A DNA stretch of 38,714 nucleotides from Flavobacteriaceae bacterium UBA7446 (GCA_002478685.1 DLPY01000027.1:1-38714); one strand, 5' to 3'. Numbered from the stretch's first letter, positions 8,241-15,509 are shown. Notes: generated from the letters alone by a model not told the origin. Numbers and translations are program-made.

Positions 8241-8735
8241 CTAAAACCAATCCTGAAACTCTTTCAAAGCTGTTGAAACAAAAGATAGCATATAAACTAA
8301 GGAAACGATAAGCTTAAGCACTGTTCCTGAAAGAAAGCCTAAAAAAGAACCAAAGGCTGCCTTTAATGCAACTTGTCGGTTTGGATTTTTGCTAACCTCT
8401 CCTGCAAATGCTCCAACAAAAGGTCCAAGAATAATCCCAAAGGGAGGAATAAATAGCCCAACTATCAAGCCGATGGTAGAGCCAATAGCCCCTGCTTTTG
8501 TTCCGCCAAAGGCTTTTGTGCCCCAAATGGGAATGATATAATCCAATATCATAATGACTAGTGCAATTGCTAATGTCCAGCCCAAAAAGCCCCAGTCTTG
8601 ATCTATTTTACTGGTATATTGCAGCGACAGCAAACCAAACCAACTAGTTAGCGGCCCTGGAATTATAGGCAAAAAGCTACCTGCCAAACCTAACATTATG
8701 AGGAGCGCGCCAAGAATTAAAAGTGCTATATCCAT
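8241..8735 (-). CDS. DUF456 family membrane protein
   Basis: A 164-residue, highly hydrophobic protein. It has the DUF456 pattern: an N-terminal helix, LLIMLGLAGSFLPIIPGPLTSW, then repeated glycine-rich helices (GTKAGAIGSTIGLIVGLFIPPFGIILGPFVGAFAGE) that resemble a glycine-zipper, then two further helices. Four or more membrane spans are expected. Function is unknown across the family. It is a single gene, divergent from the lipoprotein gene that starts 69 bases away. Confidence 0.85.
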   Translation of the reverse strand: MDIALLILGALLIMLGLAGSFLPIIPGPLTSWFGLLSLQYTSKIDQDWGFLGWTLAIALVIMILDYIIPIWGTKAFGGTKAGAIGSTIGLIVGLFIPPFGIILGPFVGAFAGEVSKNPNRQVALKAAFGSFLGFLSGTVLKLIVSLVYMLSFVSTALKEFQDWF

Positions 8736-8803
8736 AATTTTAAAAATACAAATTATTCATGGCTACAATCAAAAAACAAGGCTTTATTTTTTACTTTTAT
8801 CCA

Positions 8804-9247
8804 ATGAAAATTTGGAGGGTTTTTTTGGCGGCATTGCTTTTTAGTATTGGATGTACTTCCCCGAAAACCAAACTTCAAGTGCCAAATGTAAATTGGACAG
8901 AAATGGACGAGCCGCCCTTATATCCCGATTGCCCAAAAAATAATACTAAGGAAAATTGGAATTGTTTTGCTGAAATATTACAAAACAAACTGAATAAAAA
9001 ATTTGCTTCAAATCGTATTTCAGTTGCTGACCTAGACACCATCTATGTTACCTTAAAAGTAGATACTATTGGCCAGCTTTCAATAATGGGCTATTCAAAC
9101 ACCAAATTAGGCAGTATTCCACCGCTAATTTTTTCATCTGTTGAGGGGGTTGTTGCTTCCTTGCCAAAATTTCAGCCTGCATTTAAGACAAATTTGGAAA
9201 TTCCTGTTGAAGTCCATTGGACCCTACCTGTTGCTATTTCCGAATAA
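8804..9247 (+). CDS. Lipoprotein with TonB C-terminal-like domain
   Basis: The ATG at 8804 is preferred over the in-frame one at 8759. It starts directly with a lipoprotein signal (MKIWRVFLAALLFSIGC, lipidated Cys17), which the longer form would bury. The mature part has PPLYPDCPKN, NWNCFAEILQNKLNKKF, then DTIYVTLKVDTIGQLSIMGY and VEGVVASLPKFQPA. This order matches the small TonB-C-like domains common in Bacteroidota (P-YPGC, a Cys helix, V-F-I-D--G-I, LPK-QPG). Without a transmembrane energy-transducing arm it is unlikely to be a true TonB. The role is unknown. ruvC begins 20 bases downstream. Confidence 0.7.
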   Translation: MKIWRVFLAALLFSIGCTSPKTKLQVPNVNWTEMDEPPLYPDCPKNNTKENWNCFAEILQNKLNKKFASNRISVADLDTIYVTLKVDTIGQLSIMGYSNTKLGSIPPLIFSSVEGVVASLPKFQPAFKTNLEIPVEVHWTLPVAISE

Positions 9248-9267
9248 ATTATTTTCTATTTTTACAT

Positions 9268-9819
9268 ATGGCCGATTCGCGCATTATTTTAGGAGTTGAC
9301 CCAGGAACTACCATTATGGGCTTTGGAATCATCAAGGTAGAAGGAAGAAAACTCAGCTGCATGCAGCTAAACGAGCTAAAACTTAGCCAGTACGAGAGCC
9401 ATTATCTACGATTAGGGCATATTTATGCGCGCACTTCCGAGCTTATAAAAACCTACAAGCCTGATGAAATGGCACTTGAAGCGCCCTTTTTTGGAAAAAA
9501 CGTACAGTCGATGTTAAAATTAGGCAGAGCACAAGGTGTTGCAATTGCTGCTGGTATTGCGCACGATTTGGCTATTTATGAGTACTCGCCACGAAAAATA
9601 AAAATGGCAATAACTGGAAAAGGAAACGCCTCTAAAGAGCAGGTTGCTAAAATGTTACAGCAATTAGTTGGATTAAAATCACTTCCCAAAAAATTAGATG
9701 CTACTGATGGATTGGCTGCTGCATTGTGCCATTATTTTAATCCAGCACAACAAACCGAAAAAAGCTATTCAGGCTGGAGCTCATTTGTGAAGCAACAAGT
9801 GCATCGCGTAAAAAAATAG
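9268..9819 (+). CDS. ruvC: Holliday junction resolvase RuvC
   Basis: RuvC cuts Holliday junctions with RuvAB during recombinational repair. From the ATG at 9268 the product is 183 residues, normal for the family. The four acidic catalytic residues are visible: Asp11 in GVDPGTT, Glu71 in ALEAPFFGKN, and Asp144 and Asp147 in KKLDATDGLAAALCHYF. The longer reading frame from 9217 would overlap the upstream lipoprotein and add an unlikely leader, so it was not used. hemW starts two bases after the stop, so the two are co-transcribed. Confidence 0.94.
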   Translation: MADSRIILGVDPGTTIMGFGIIKVEGRKLSCMQLNELKLSQYESHYLRLGHIYARTSELIKTYKPDEMALEAPFFGKNVQSMLKLGRAQGVAIAAGIAHDLAIYEYSPRKIKMAITGKGNASKEQVAKMLQQLVGLKSLPKKLDATDGLAAALCHYFNPAQQTEKSYSGWSSFVKQQVHRVKK

Positions 9820-9821
9820 AT

Positions 9822-10964
9822 ATGTCGGGCATTTACCTTCATATTCCTTTTTGCAAAAAGGCATGTCATTACTGTAACTTTCATTTTTCCACGTCGGCAA
9901 ATTATATCAATGAAATGATCGCTGCACTTAAAAATGAAATAATACTTCGAAAACAAGAGGCTTTACACCCAGTGGAAACAATATATTTTGGTGGTGGTAC
10001 GCCTTCCATGCTTCCGACTGCTGTCCTTTCTGAATTGATAACAGCGATTACAACACTCTATAGTGTTACTGCTACAACCGAAATTACGGTAGAAGCAAAC
10101 CCGGATGATTTAACGCCCATGTATTTGAAACAGCTTAATAATGCTGGAGTCAATCGTTTGTCAATTGGAGTACAATCGTTTAATGATTCCGAGCTCACGC
10201 TTATGAATCGTGCACATTCTGGAAAGCAAGCCATGCAGTCGGTGGTTTGGGCGCAAGAGGTTTTTGAAAACGTGTCTATAGATTTACTTTTTGGAACGCC
10301 TCACACCACAATCTCCGACTGGAAAAAAAACCTTGAAACTGCACTCACTTTCAATTTACCACATATTTCGTCTTACGCCTTAACGCTTGAGCCAAAGACG
10401 GCTTTGGAGCATTTTGTAAAAAAAAGAGTTGTTTCTCTTCTTGATGAAAAAGATGTAGAGGAGCAGTTTTTATACCTCGTAGATACGCTTACGGCAAACG
10501 GCTATGAGCATTATGAACTTTCAAGTTTTGGTAAATCTGGATTTCATTCTAAAAACAACACGGCGTATTGGAAGGGGAAACCCTATTTGGGCATAGGACC
10601 ATCGGCGCATGGTTTTGATGGTAACAGCCGCTATTGGAATGTGAGCAACAATGCGGTGTATATGAAAAAAATTGAGTCAGGGCTGCTACCTCAAACTGTT
10701 GAAAAACTGAGTGTTGTAGACAAATTCAACGAAGCCATTATGATAGGATTGCGTGCCTCTTGGGGCGTTTCCTTAGGTCAAATGGAACAGGAATTAGGAA
10801 GTCGATACCGAGAACATTTAGAACTGCAAGCCCAACGTTTTATTGAAGAAAATTTACTTCATATTGAAGATAATTGCCTTAAGACCACACGCAGGGGATC
10901 CTTTTTAGCCGATGGCATTTCTGCCGATTTATTTCTCATTGATTTGCTTGATGCAAAGCAGTAA
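9822..10964 (+). CDS. hemW: Radical SAM heme chaperone HemW
   Basis: A 380-residue radical-SAM protein. Cys11, Cys15 and Cys18 form the CxxxCxxC cluster site (FCKKACHYCNF), followed by Phe. HemN coproporphyrinogen dehydrogenases carry an additional Cys there; its absence, and the family length, point to HemW, which binds and delivers heme. GGGTPS at 57-62 and the DLLFGTPHTT segment are typical. The C-terminal HemN-like domain is present (GLRASWGVS). The 3' end overlaps the convergent dipeptidase gene by 29 bases. Confidence 0.9.
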   Translation: MSGIYLHIPFCKKACHYCNFHFSTSANYINEMIAALKNEIILRKQEALHPVETIYFGGGTPSMLPTAVLSELITAITTLYSVTATTEITVEANPDDLTPMYLKQLNNAGVNRLSIGVQSFNDSELTLMNRAHSGKQAMQSVVWAQEVFENVSIDLLFGTPHTTISDWKKNLETALTFNLPHISSYALTLEPKTALEHFVKKRVVSLLDEKDVEEQFLYLVDTLTANGYEHYELSSFGKSGFHSKNNTAYWKGKPYLGIGPSAHGFDGNSRYWNVSNNAVYMKKIESGLLPQTVEKLSVVDKFNEAIMIGLRASWGVSLGQMEQELGSRYREHLELQAQRFIEENLLHIEDNCLKTTRRGSFLADGISADLFLIDLLDAKQ

Positions 10965-12333
10965 AATGACGGTAAAAATGCGTAATGGTCTCAATACCCT
11001 TTAAAAAATTAAACACCCCAAAATGTTCATTAGGAGAGTGGATGGCATCGCTATCTAGCCCAAAACCCATAAGTACCGTTTTGCTTTGTAGTGTTTCTTC
11101 AAAAAGAGCCACGATGGGAATGCTACCGCCATCTCTTACAGGAAGCGGTGCTTTGCCAAAGGTATCTACATAGGCTTTTGATGCTGCTTGAAATTCCAAT
11201 CCATTTGGATGCATCACATAGCCTTCGCCGCCATGGTGAGGCGTTACTTTTACCGTTACGCCTTTTGGTGCTAGTGACATAAAATATTGGGTAAAGAGTT
11301 CCGTGATTTCCTCTGATTTTTGATGGGGTACCAATCGCATAGAAATTTTAGCGAACGCCTTGCTTGGAATTACCGTTTTGGCACCTTCTCCTGTATAACC
11401 TCCCCAAATACCGTTTACGTCTAAGGTTGGGCGAATGGACTTTCGCTCCAATGTGGTGTAGCCTTTTTCGCCATTAACGGCTTTGATGTCAAGCGCATTT
11501 TTATAGTCGTCTAAAGAGAATGGAATTTTACCCATTTCGGCACGTTCAACATCGCTGACTATTTCAACGTTGTCGTAAAAACCAGGAATGGTAATGCGGT
11601 TGTTTTCGTCCTGCAAAGCAGCAATCATTTGCGTTAAAATATTTATGGGATTGGCAACGGCTCCGCCATATAATCCAGAGTGTAAATCTCGATTTGGTCC
11701 TGTGACTTCCACTTCCACATAGCTGAGCCCGCGCAGTCCAGTAGTAATTGAAGGAATGTCGTTGGCAAGCATACCAGTATCCGAAATCAGAATGACATCG
11801 TTTTGGAGTTTTTTGGTGTTTGCACGAACAAAATCTTCAAGGTTGTCACTGCCCACTTCTTCCTCGCCCTCAATCATAAACTTTACATTACACGGCAACC
11901 CATCGTTTTGTTCCATAACCTCTAATGCCTTAACGTGCATGAATAGTTGCCCTTTGTCGTCACAGGCACCGCGCGCAAAAATGGCACCTTCGGGGTGAAG
12001 GTCAGTTTTGCGAATTTCAGGTTCAAACGGAGGGGTTTCCCATAGTTCTAGCGGGTCCGGCGGCTGTACGTCATAATGCCCATAGACCAAAACGGTGGGA
12101 AGCTTGGAGTCAATAATTTTTTCGCCATAAACGATGGGGTATCCTTTGGTAGGGCACAATTCGGTATGCGTACACCCAGCAGCGGAAAGTTCATCAGCAA
12201 CAACTTCCGCAGCTTTTTGCATATGGGTAGCGTAAGCAGAATCGGCACTTATAGAGGGAATGCGAATAAGCGCAAACAATTCTTCTAAAAACCTATTTTG
12301 ATGTTGATTGATGTAACTCTTGAAAGTGTTCAT
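10936..12333 (-). CDS. M20-family dipeptidase
   Basis: A zinc exopeptidase of the M20 family (CNDP/DapE-like), probably cytosolic and acting on dipeptides. From the ATG at 12333 it has 465 residues; a longer frame to 12375 adds a leader out of step with the family. Metal-site motifs are HYDVQP (His86, Asp88), GACDDKG at 122-128 and the catalytic EGEEE at 155-159. The dimerisation-domain segment DLHSGLYGGAVANP and the late RDGGSIPI and SPNEHFGV motifs (last metal His) follow. All are present, so it should be active. It converges on hemW with overlapping ends. Confidence 0.9.
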   Translation of the reverse strand: MNTFKSYINQHQNRFLEELFALIRIPSISADSAYATHMQKAAEVVADELSAAGCTHTELCPTKGYPIVYGEKIIDSKLPTVLVYGHYDVQPPDPLELWETPPFEPEIRKTDLHPEGAIFARGACDDKGQLFMHVKALEVMEQNDGLPCNVKFMIEGEEEVGSDNLEDFVRANTKKLQNDVILISDTGMLANDIPSITTGLRGLSYVEVEVTGPNRDLHSGLYGGAVANPINILTQMIAALQDENNRITIPGFYDNVEIVSDVERAEMGKIPFSLDDYKNALDIKAVNGEKGYTTLERKSIRPTLDVNGIWGGYTGEGAKTVIPSKAFAKISMRLVPHQKSEEITELFTQYFMSLAPKGVTVKVTPHHGGEGYVMHPNGLEFQAASKAYVDTFGKAPLPVRDGGSIPIVALFEETLQSKTVLMGFGLDSDAIHSPNEHFGVFNFLKGIETITHFYRHFTALHQANQ

Positions 12334-12385
12334 GGGATGAATTTTACACGAAGGTATAAAATTGTTATGCGACAAGAAAGTACTG

Positions 12386-12414
12386 TTGAATTATTGGAAA
12401 CATGTGTATATTTG
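12386..12414 (+). promoter_or_regulatory. Promoter of the tRNA-Leu locus
   Basis: TTG at 12386-12388 and TATATTTG at 12407-12414 lie 18 bp apart, matching the Bacteroidota -33/-7 form. The predicted start, about 12420, lies just before the truncated tRNA copy at 12425. The primary transcript should therefore carry the fragment and the intact tRNA together. Confidence 0.7.
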
Positions 12415-12424
12415 CGCTCCACTT

Positions 12425-12448
12425 GCGGGTGTGGTGAAATTGGTAGAC
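12425..12448 (+). pseudogene. Truncated 5' copy of tRNA-Leu
   Basis: These 24 bases are identical to the first 24 bases of the intact tRNA-Leu (12512-12535): acceptor 5' strand, D stem and part of the D loop. Homology then stops abruptly. What follows (12448-12490) is a CCTGTC/GACAGG inverted-repeat stretch with repeated CAGG words, not a tRNA. It cannot form a tRNA alone. It may be the remnant of a tandem tRNA-Leu duplication interrupted by a palindromic insert. Confidence 0.75.
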
Positions 12449-12485
12449 CTGTCTTCCTTACCTTAACAGGCAATCGACAGGCAGG
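12448..12485 (+). repeat. Palindromic insert-like element
   Basis: CCTGTC at 12448-12453 pairs with GACAGG at 12476-12481, and ACAGG at 12466-12470 is an alternative partner. CAGG occurs three times in 12467-12485. The block sits exactly at the break in the tRNA-Leu copy. It resembles a small palindromic (REP-like) insertion, but a family cannot be named from one copy. Confidence 0.35.
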
Positions 12486-12511
12486 CTTAGATTAACCATC
12501 AAATAAGAAAA

Positions 12512-12593
12512 GCGGGTGTGGTGAAATTGGTAGACACGCTAGACTTAGGATCTAGTGCTTCACGGCGTGGGGGTTCGAGTCCCTTCACCCGCA
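12512..12593 (+). tRNA. tRNA-Leu (anticodon TAG)
   Basis: A complete 82-nt class II tRNA. Acceptor GCGGGTG pairs with CACCCGC (12586-12592), followed by discriminator A. Anticodon stem CTAGA/TCTAG encloses loop CTTAGGA, giving anticodon TAG (Leu, CUN codons). A short variable arm and a T arm with GGTTCGAGTCC follow. CCA is not encoded. A promoter lies at 12386-12414 and a terminator at 12597-12623. Confidence 0.96.
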
Positions 12594-12596
12594 CAA

Positions 12597-12623
12597 AACC
12601 TCAACAATTGTTGGGGTTTTTTT
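12597..12623 (+). terminator. Terminator after tRNA-Leu
   Basis: AACCTCAAC and GTTGGGGTT pair around AATT, immediately followed by a run of T residues to 12623. It is a clear intrinsic terminator four bases past the tRNA 3' end. Confidence 0.85.
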
Positions 12624-12661
12624 ATAGAAAATAGATTGCATAATACGCTAAAACCTTTTCA

Positions 12662-12697
12662 GCTATTTCTAACCCTCTTCAGTGGGTTAGGGATACA
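12662..12697 (+). repeat. Short dispersed repeat, copy C
   Basis: This block resembles 14184-14215: about 20 bases nearly identical (GCTAxTTCTAACCCTCTT and flanks), a six-base gap, then a second short match. Here it carries TAACCC/GGGTTA as a hairpin. With copies A and B it brackets the accessory genes between tRNA-Leu and waaA. Confidence 0.45.
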
Positions 12698-12779
12698 TTT
12701 AAACTTGGCACTAGATTATCTAATTGTTGATTATTTTAATTTTATAAATCGATTAGGTATATTGCATTAAATCATAATT

Positions 12780-12854
12780 ATGAGAGGTTCAATATTTATT
12801 TTATTTGAATCAATTGGTATTTTACTCTACTCATTAATTTTTAAATCAAAGTGA
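12780..12854 (+). CDS. Tiny membrane peptide, 24 residues
   Basis: An ATG at 12780 opens 24 codons: MRGSIFILFESIGILLYSLI followed by FKSK. It is a single hydrophobic helix with a basic tail. The stop at 12852-12854 shares its last base with the ATG of the next gene, an overlap typical of translational coupling. No homologue is recognised. Coding is inferred from the coupling and from membrane-like composition in a patch of similar small ORFs. Confidence 0.4.
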   Translation: MRGSIFILFESIGILLYSLIFKSK

Positions 12855-13168
12855 TGAAGAAACTACTTGCTTTATTGTGTGTCTTAGGTATTGCATTACC
12901 GTATTACAATATTTATAAATTCATTGAAGCGAATAGTTGGGAGTGGTCTACGGCACTATTCTTTGAGCAAATCAATTTAAATTATGCGATGAAAATTCTT
13001 AATACAGACTTAACAGTTGCAGCTACTACTTTTCTAGTGTTTTTAATCTACAAGCTGAATATAAAAGACATCCAAATTAAGCAGTTTTTAAAGTACTTTG
13101 CTTCTCTGTTTTTAGTTGGTTTTTCATTGGCATTACCTTTATATCTTTACGATAATTACAATAAATAA
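12854..13168 (+). CDS. DUF2834-like small membrane protein
   Basis: From the ATG at 12854 (preferred over GTG at 12851) the product is 104 residues with three probable membrane helices. The features LLALLCVLGIALPYYNIYKF, MKILNTDLTVAATTFLVFLI and LVGFSLALPLYLYDNY fit the DUF2834 pattern of an N-terminal helix ending in LPYY, a central D-x-x-VA helix and a final SLALPL-LY helix. Function is unknown. It is the second of four tightly packed small ORFs; the next starts four bases after its stop. Confidence 0.65.
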   Translation: MKKLLALLCVLGIALPYYNIYKFIEANSWEWSTALFFEQINLNYAMKILNTDLTVAATTFLVFLIYKLNIKDIQIKQFLKYFASLFLVGFSLALPLYLYDNYNK

Positions 13169-13172
13169 CATT

Positions 13173-13340
13173 ATGAAATTTCTGGAAAAATACTACCCTA
13201 TTATTTTAGCTTTCCTTAGTTTTTTGTACTCGGTTTACCTTTGGTTTACTGGAAATGAACTCGAGGGTATTTACGTTGGCCTCTGGCCTATAACAATATT
13301 AGGCTTTGCAATTGCAATTAGACAAAGAAGAAAAAATTAG
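13173..13340 (+). CDS. Small two-helix membrane protein
   Basis: The ATG at 13173 gives 55 residues. The longer frame to 13116 would run far into the DUF2834 gene and was not used. Two hydrophobic segments (residues 6-25 and 31-48) flank the motif EGIYVGLWPITIL, and the tail RQRRKN is basic. Short proteins of this style often follow DUF2834 genes, by my recollection. Function unknown. Confidence 0.55.
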   Translation: MKFLEKYYPIILAFLSFLYSVYLWFTGNELEGIYVGLWPITILGFAIAIRQRRKN

Positions 13341-13345
13341 ATGTG

Positions 13346-13462
13346 ATGAACAATAAATTAATGTTTATAATAGGTTGTATCATTTTTGTAATTTATAACT
13401 TCTTTTATTTTAAAATTGTTTTAAGACAAAAATTCGGTAATAAAAAAAATAAAAAGCCCTAA
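13346..13462 (+). CDS. Tiny membrane peptide, 38 residues
   Basis: Starting five bases after the preceding stop, this ORF encodes one hydrophobic helix (MFIIGCIIFVIYNFFYF) and a strongly basic end (RQKFGNKKNKKP). It is too short for routine gene callers. The spacing continues the packed pattern of the three preceding small ORFs. No homologue recognised. Confidence 0.35.
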   Translation: MNNKLMFIIGCIIFVIYNFFYFKIVLRQKFGNKKNKKP

Positions 13463-13463
13463 C

Positions 13464-13507
13464 TAAACCATCGGCATATTCTTTTCTTTTAGTTCTGCTA
13501 CTCCTAA
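13464..13507 (+). repeat. 44-bp direct repeat, copy A
   Basis: This block aligns without gaps to 14152-14195, with 39 of 44 positions equal. On the minus strand both copies read VAELKEK(N/D)M(P/S)MV then a stop (TAG here, TAA in copy B). The frame upstream of copy A stays open for some 17 codons, suggesting a gene 3' remnant rather than a random repeat. Confidence 0.7.
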
Positions 13508-13572
13508 ATTAGTCAGCTGTTGTAATATGGTGAAGCCATTATTGTACAACATTAGCCCTAATGAGTAATTTA

Positions 13573-14088
13573 TTACAGTAGACCTATTTGCTTTAGCAAG
13601 CTGTAATTATCAAAGTAATCCTCTTCATACATAACTCTGCCATTTTTCATTGTGACAAGTGTAGTGCCTTTTAAATCAACTTCTTTATCTGTGGCGGGAA
13701 TTCCAAAGAATTCACCATCATGAGTTCCTTTAAACTGCCAATGTTTAACAGTCCTGTCCCCTTGACCAAAGGCGTCAATTACTTTAAATTCAGCATCAGA
13801 AAACCCAGTAAGGAAATTACTGTAATAATCTTTAAATGCATCAATTCCTTCAATATTGCCGTTTGAAGTAATCACTGTTGCGTTTGGGTCAAAAAAGAGA
13901 GTATCAATCAATGATATATTTCGTTCATCAAAAACTCGTTCCCAAACTGTTACATACATTTCAACATTTTTTTCTAATTCAACTTTAGTTTGAAATAGCT
14001 CGTCACATTGTATTTGTTCCTGTGTTGTACAGCTGAATAAAGTTGTGGTTATTATGGCTAAAATTATTTGTGTATTTAAAAGCTTCAT
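13573..14088 (-). CDS. SnoaL-like (NTF2-fold) lipoprotein
   Basis: From the ATG at 14088 the product is 171 residues and begins with a lipoprotein signal ending LFSC (lipidated Cys20). A longer start at 14112 only adds a leader. The rest reads as a SnoaL/NTF2 domain: VWERVFDERNISLIDTLF, then VITSNGNIEGIDAFKDYY, GDRTVKHWQFKGTHDGEFFG and IPATDKEVDLKGTTLVTMK. This matches the ester-cyclase-like subgroup. Substrate and reaction are unknown. It stands alone between two direct repeats in the accessory patch. Confidence 0.7.
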   Translation of the reverse strand: MKLLNTQIILAIITTTLFSCTTQEQIQCDELFQTKVELEKNVEMYVTVWERVFDERNISLIDTLFFDPNATVITSNGNIEGIDAFKDYYSNFLTGFSDAEFKVIDAFGQGDRTVKHWQFKGTHDGEFFGIPATDKEVDLKGTTLVTMKNGRVMYEEDYFDNYSLLKQIGLL

Positions 14089-14150
14089 TGTTTTTAATGT
14101 TTTATAAAACAAATATATATTATGGAAAAGCGAAATGTATTAATTTAACA

Positions 14151-14216
14151 TTAAACCATAGACATATCTTTTTCTTTTAGTTCTGCTACTTCTAACCCTC
14201 TTAAGTAGGAATACAT
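14151..14216 (-). CDS. Possible 21-residue ORF in repeat copy B
   Basis: Directly after the waaA stop (one base apart) an ATG at 14216 opens 21 codons ending LEVAELKEKDMSMV and TAA. The same C-terminal sequence with a conserved stop occurs in copy A, and the base differences there include a synonymous change and TAA/TAG. It may be a real micro-ORF coupled to waaA or the tail of a lost gene. Coding is not proven. Confidence 0.25.
   Translation of the reverse strand: MYSYLRGLEVAELKEKDMSMV
14152..14195 (+). repeat. 44-bp direct repeat, copy B
   Basis: Partner of copy A at 13464-13507 with five mismatches and no gaps. The homology to copy C (12662-12697) begins at the right-hand end of this block and extends to about 14215. 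Together A and B bracket the SnoaL-like gene, like the borders of an inserted or duplicated module. Confidence 0.7.
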
Positions 14217-14217
14217 A

Positions 14218-15441
14218 TCATATTACTTGATTTAGGAGTGTTAATGTCTTTTCAGTTGCCCCTTGGTTTTGCGTTATAAACGCTGAATTTATGTTTCCTT
14301 TTTCCTTTCGCAATCCTTCGTTTTGGATAAGCTCCAACAGCTGTTTGCTGCAGTTGTTTGAATTTGAAATAGAAACCACCCCCCCCAAATCGATTAGGGA
14401 AATGGCTTCAGGAAACTTTTGGTAATTTTTTCCAATAACCACAGGTATGCCTTCTGCTGCAGGTTCCAAAATATTATGCAAGCCAGAAGCACCCATACCA
14501 CCGCCTACATAGGCAATGTCGCCGTAAGCATAACAACGACTAAGCATACCCACCGCATCAAGTAGAAGCACAGGACAGCTTGCAAATTCTAACTCCTTAG
14601 ATTGCGTATAGCGCAAACTTTCTTCAGGAAGTTTTGCCATAAGCTGATGGAGTTTTTCTTCGTGCATTTCGTGTGGCACAATAAGCCAACACCAATCCTT
14701 TGGAGTTTGCGAAATAGCGTCTACTAGTACCGCTTCGTCTTCGGGCCAAGTGCTACCCGCAACAATACATTTTCGATTTCCCACAAATGATTCCATAAAA
14801 GGCAATGGAGCTTTACTTGCTCCCACACGATCGTAACGCGTGTCGCCCGAAATACTGGTGTGGTTTATGCCAATTTGACGCAACAGCTTTAGCGATTGTC
14901 CGTTTTGCACAAACAAATGTTTAAATGATTTGAGCAATTTGCGGTACCATCTGCCCCAAGGCTTAAAGAAAAGTTGATCGGAACGAAATCCCCCTGCAAT
15001 AAGATATAGCGGTACGTTTGCCTTGTGCAATGCATTAATCATATTGGGCCAAAACTCATATTTTATAAATAATGCCATTTTAGGTTGCACGCAAGCAATA
15101 AACCGTTTCACGTCTTTTTTGGTATCCCATGGCAGGTAAGTTGCCAAATCAGCAACACCATGTGTATTGCGCACCTCATATCCCGAAGGCGAAAAAAACG
15201 TAACCAAATAAAAATAATCGGGTTTGGAGGCCTTTAACCCTTGCAGTACTGGTAGTCCCTGCTCGTATTCTCCCAAAGAGGCACAGTGCATCCACACCAC
15301 GGTGGCATTTTTAGGAATGCTATCTAGTTGTTTCCATAATTCTTTTCTTCCTTGAACAAAGGCGTTGGCTTTGGCACCTCGTGCTAATAATGGCATCGCA
15401 TACCTAGCCACCGATATCGCCAAAGAATAAAAAAATTGCAT
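14218..15441 (-). CDS. waaA: 3-deoxy-D-manno-octulosonic acid transferase
   Basis: WaaA (KdtA) transfers Kdo from CMP-Kdo to lipid A precursors at the inner membrane. The 407 residues have the family order: N-terminal anchor (MQFFYSLAISVARYAMPLLA), then the donor-side motif WMHCASLGEYEQGLPVL, KYEFWPNMI, the second-domain AGSTWPEDEAVLVDA, and the C-terminal GGGMGASGLHNILEPAAEGIPVVIG. Length is normal. It fits with lptC as part of LPS production. The promoter would lie in the short divergent gap to the aminotransferase gene. Confidence 0.93.
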   Translation of the reverse strand: MQFFYSLAISVARYAMPLLARGAKANAFVQGRKELWKQLDSIPKNATVVWMHCASLGEYEQGLPVLQGLKASKPDYFYLVTFFSPSGYEVRNTHGVADLATYLPWDTKKDVKRFIACVQPKMALFIKYEFWPNMINALHKANVPLYLIAGGFRSDQLFFKPWGRWYRKLLKSFKHLFVQNGQSLKLLRQIGINHTSISGDTRYDRVGASKAPLPFMESFVGNRKCIVAGSTWPEDEAVLVDAISQTPKDWCWLIVPHEMHEEKLHQLMAKLPEESLRYTQSKELEFASCPVLLLDAVGMLSRCYAYGDIAYVGGGMGASGLHNILEPAAEGIPVVIGKNYQKFPEAISLIDLGGVVSISNSNNCSKQLLELIQNEGLRKEKGNINSAFITQNQGATEKTLTLLNQVI

Positions 15442-15483
15442 GCCTCAAAGATACTTATTTCAGAAAGAGGTGCATGTTTTTTG

Positions 15484-15491
15484 TAAATTTG
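15484..15491 (+). promoter_or_regulatory. -7 promoter box of the aminotransferase gene
   Basis: TAAATTTG fits TAnnTTTG. No good TTG is found at the right distance upstream. It lies downstream of the alternative start at 15474 and upstream of the chosen start at 15510, so it supports the shorter protein. Confidence 0.4.
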
Positions 15492-15509
15492 CTGAACCAA
15501 AAAGTTGCG

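Noticed and set aside
12298..12495. A 65-residue plus-strand ORF across the tRNA-Leu promoter
   Set aside because: It covers the start of the dipeptidase gene on the other strand, the promoter and the tRNA fragment, and has no protein-like features.
12555..12770. A 71-residue ORF beginning inside tRNA-Leu
   Set aside because: It starts within the tRNA and runs through its terminator; the predicted protein has no recognisable domain.
14151..14216. Repeat copy B as part of the waaA protein by read-through
   Set aside because: The waaA frame ends in TGA at its normal length; the repeat ORF is in another frame, one base on.
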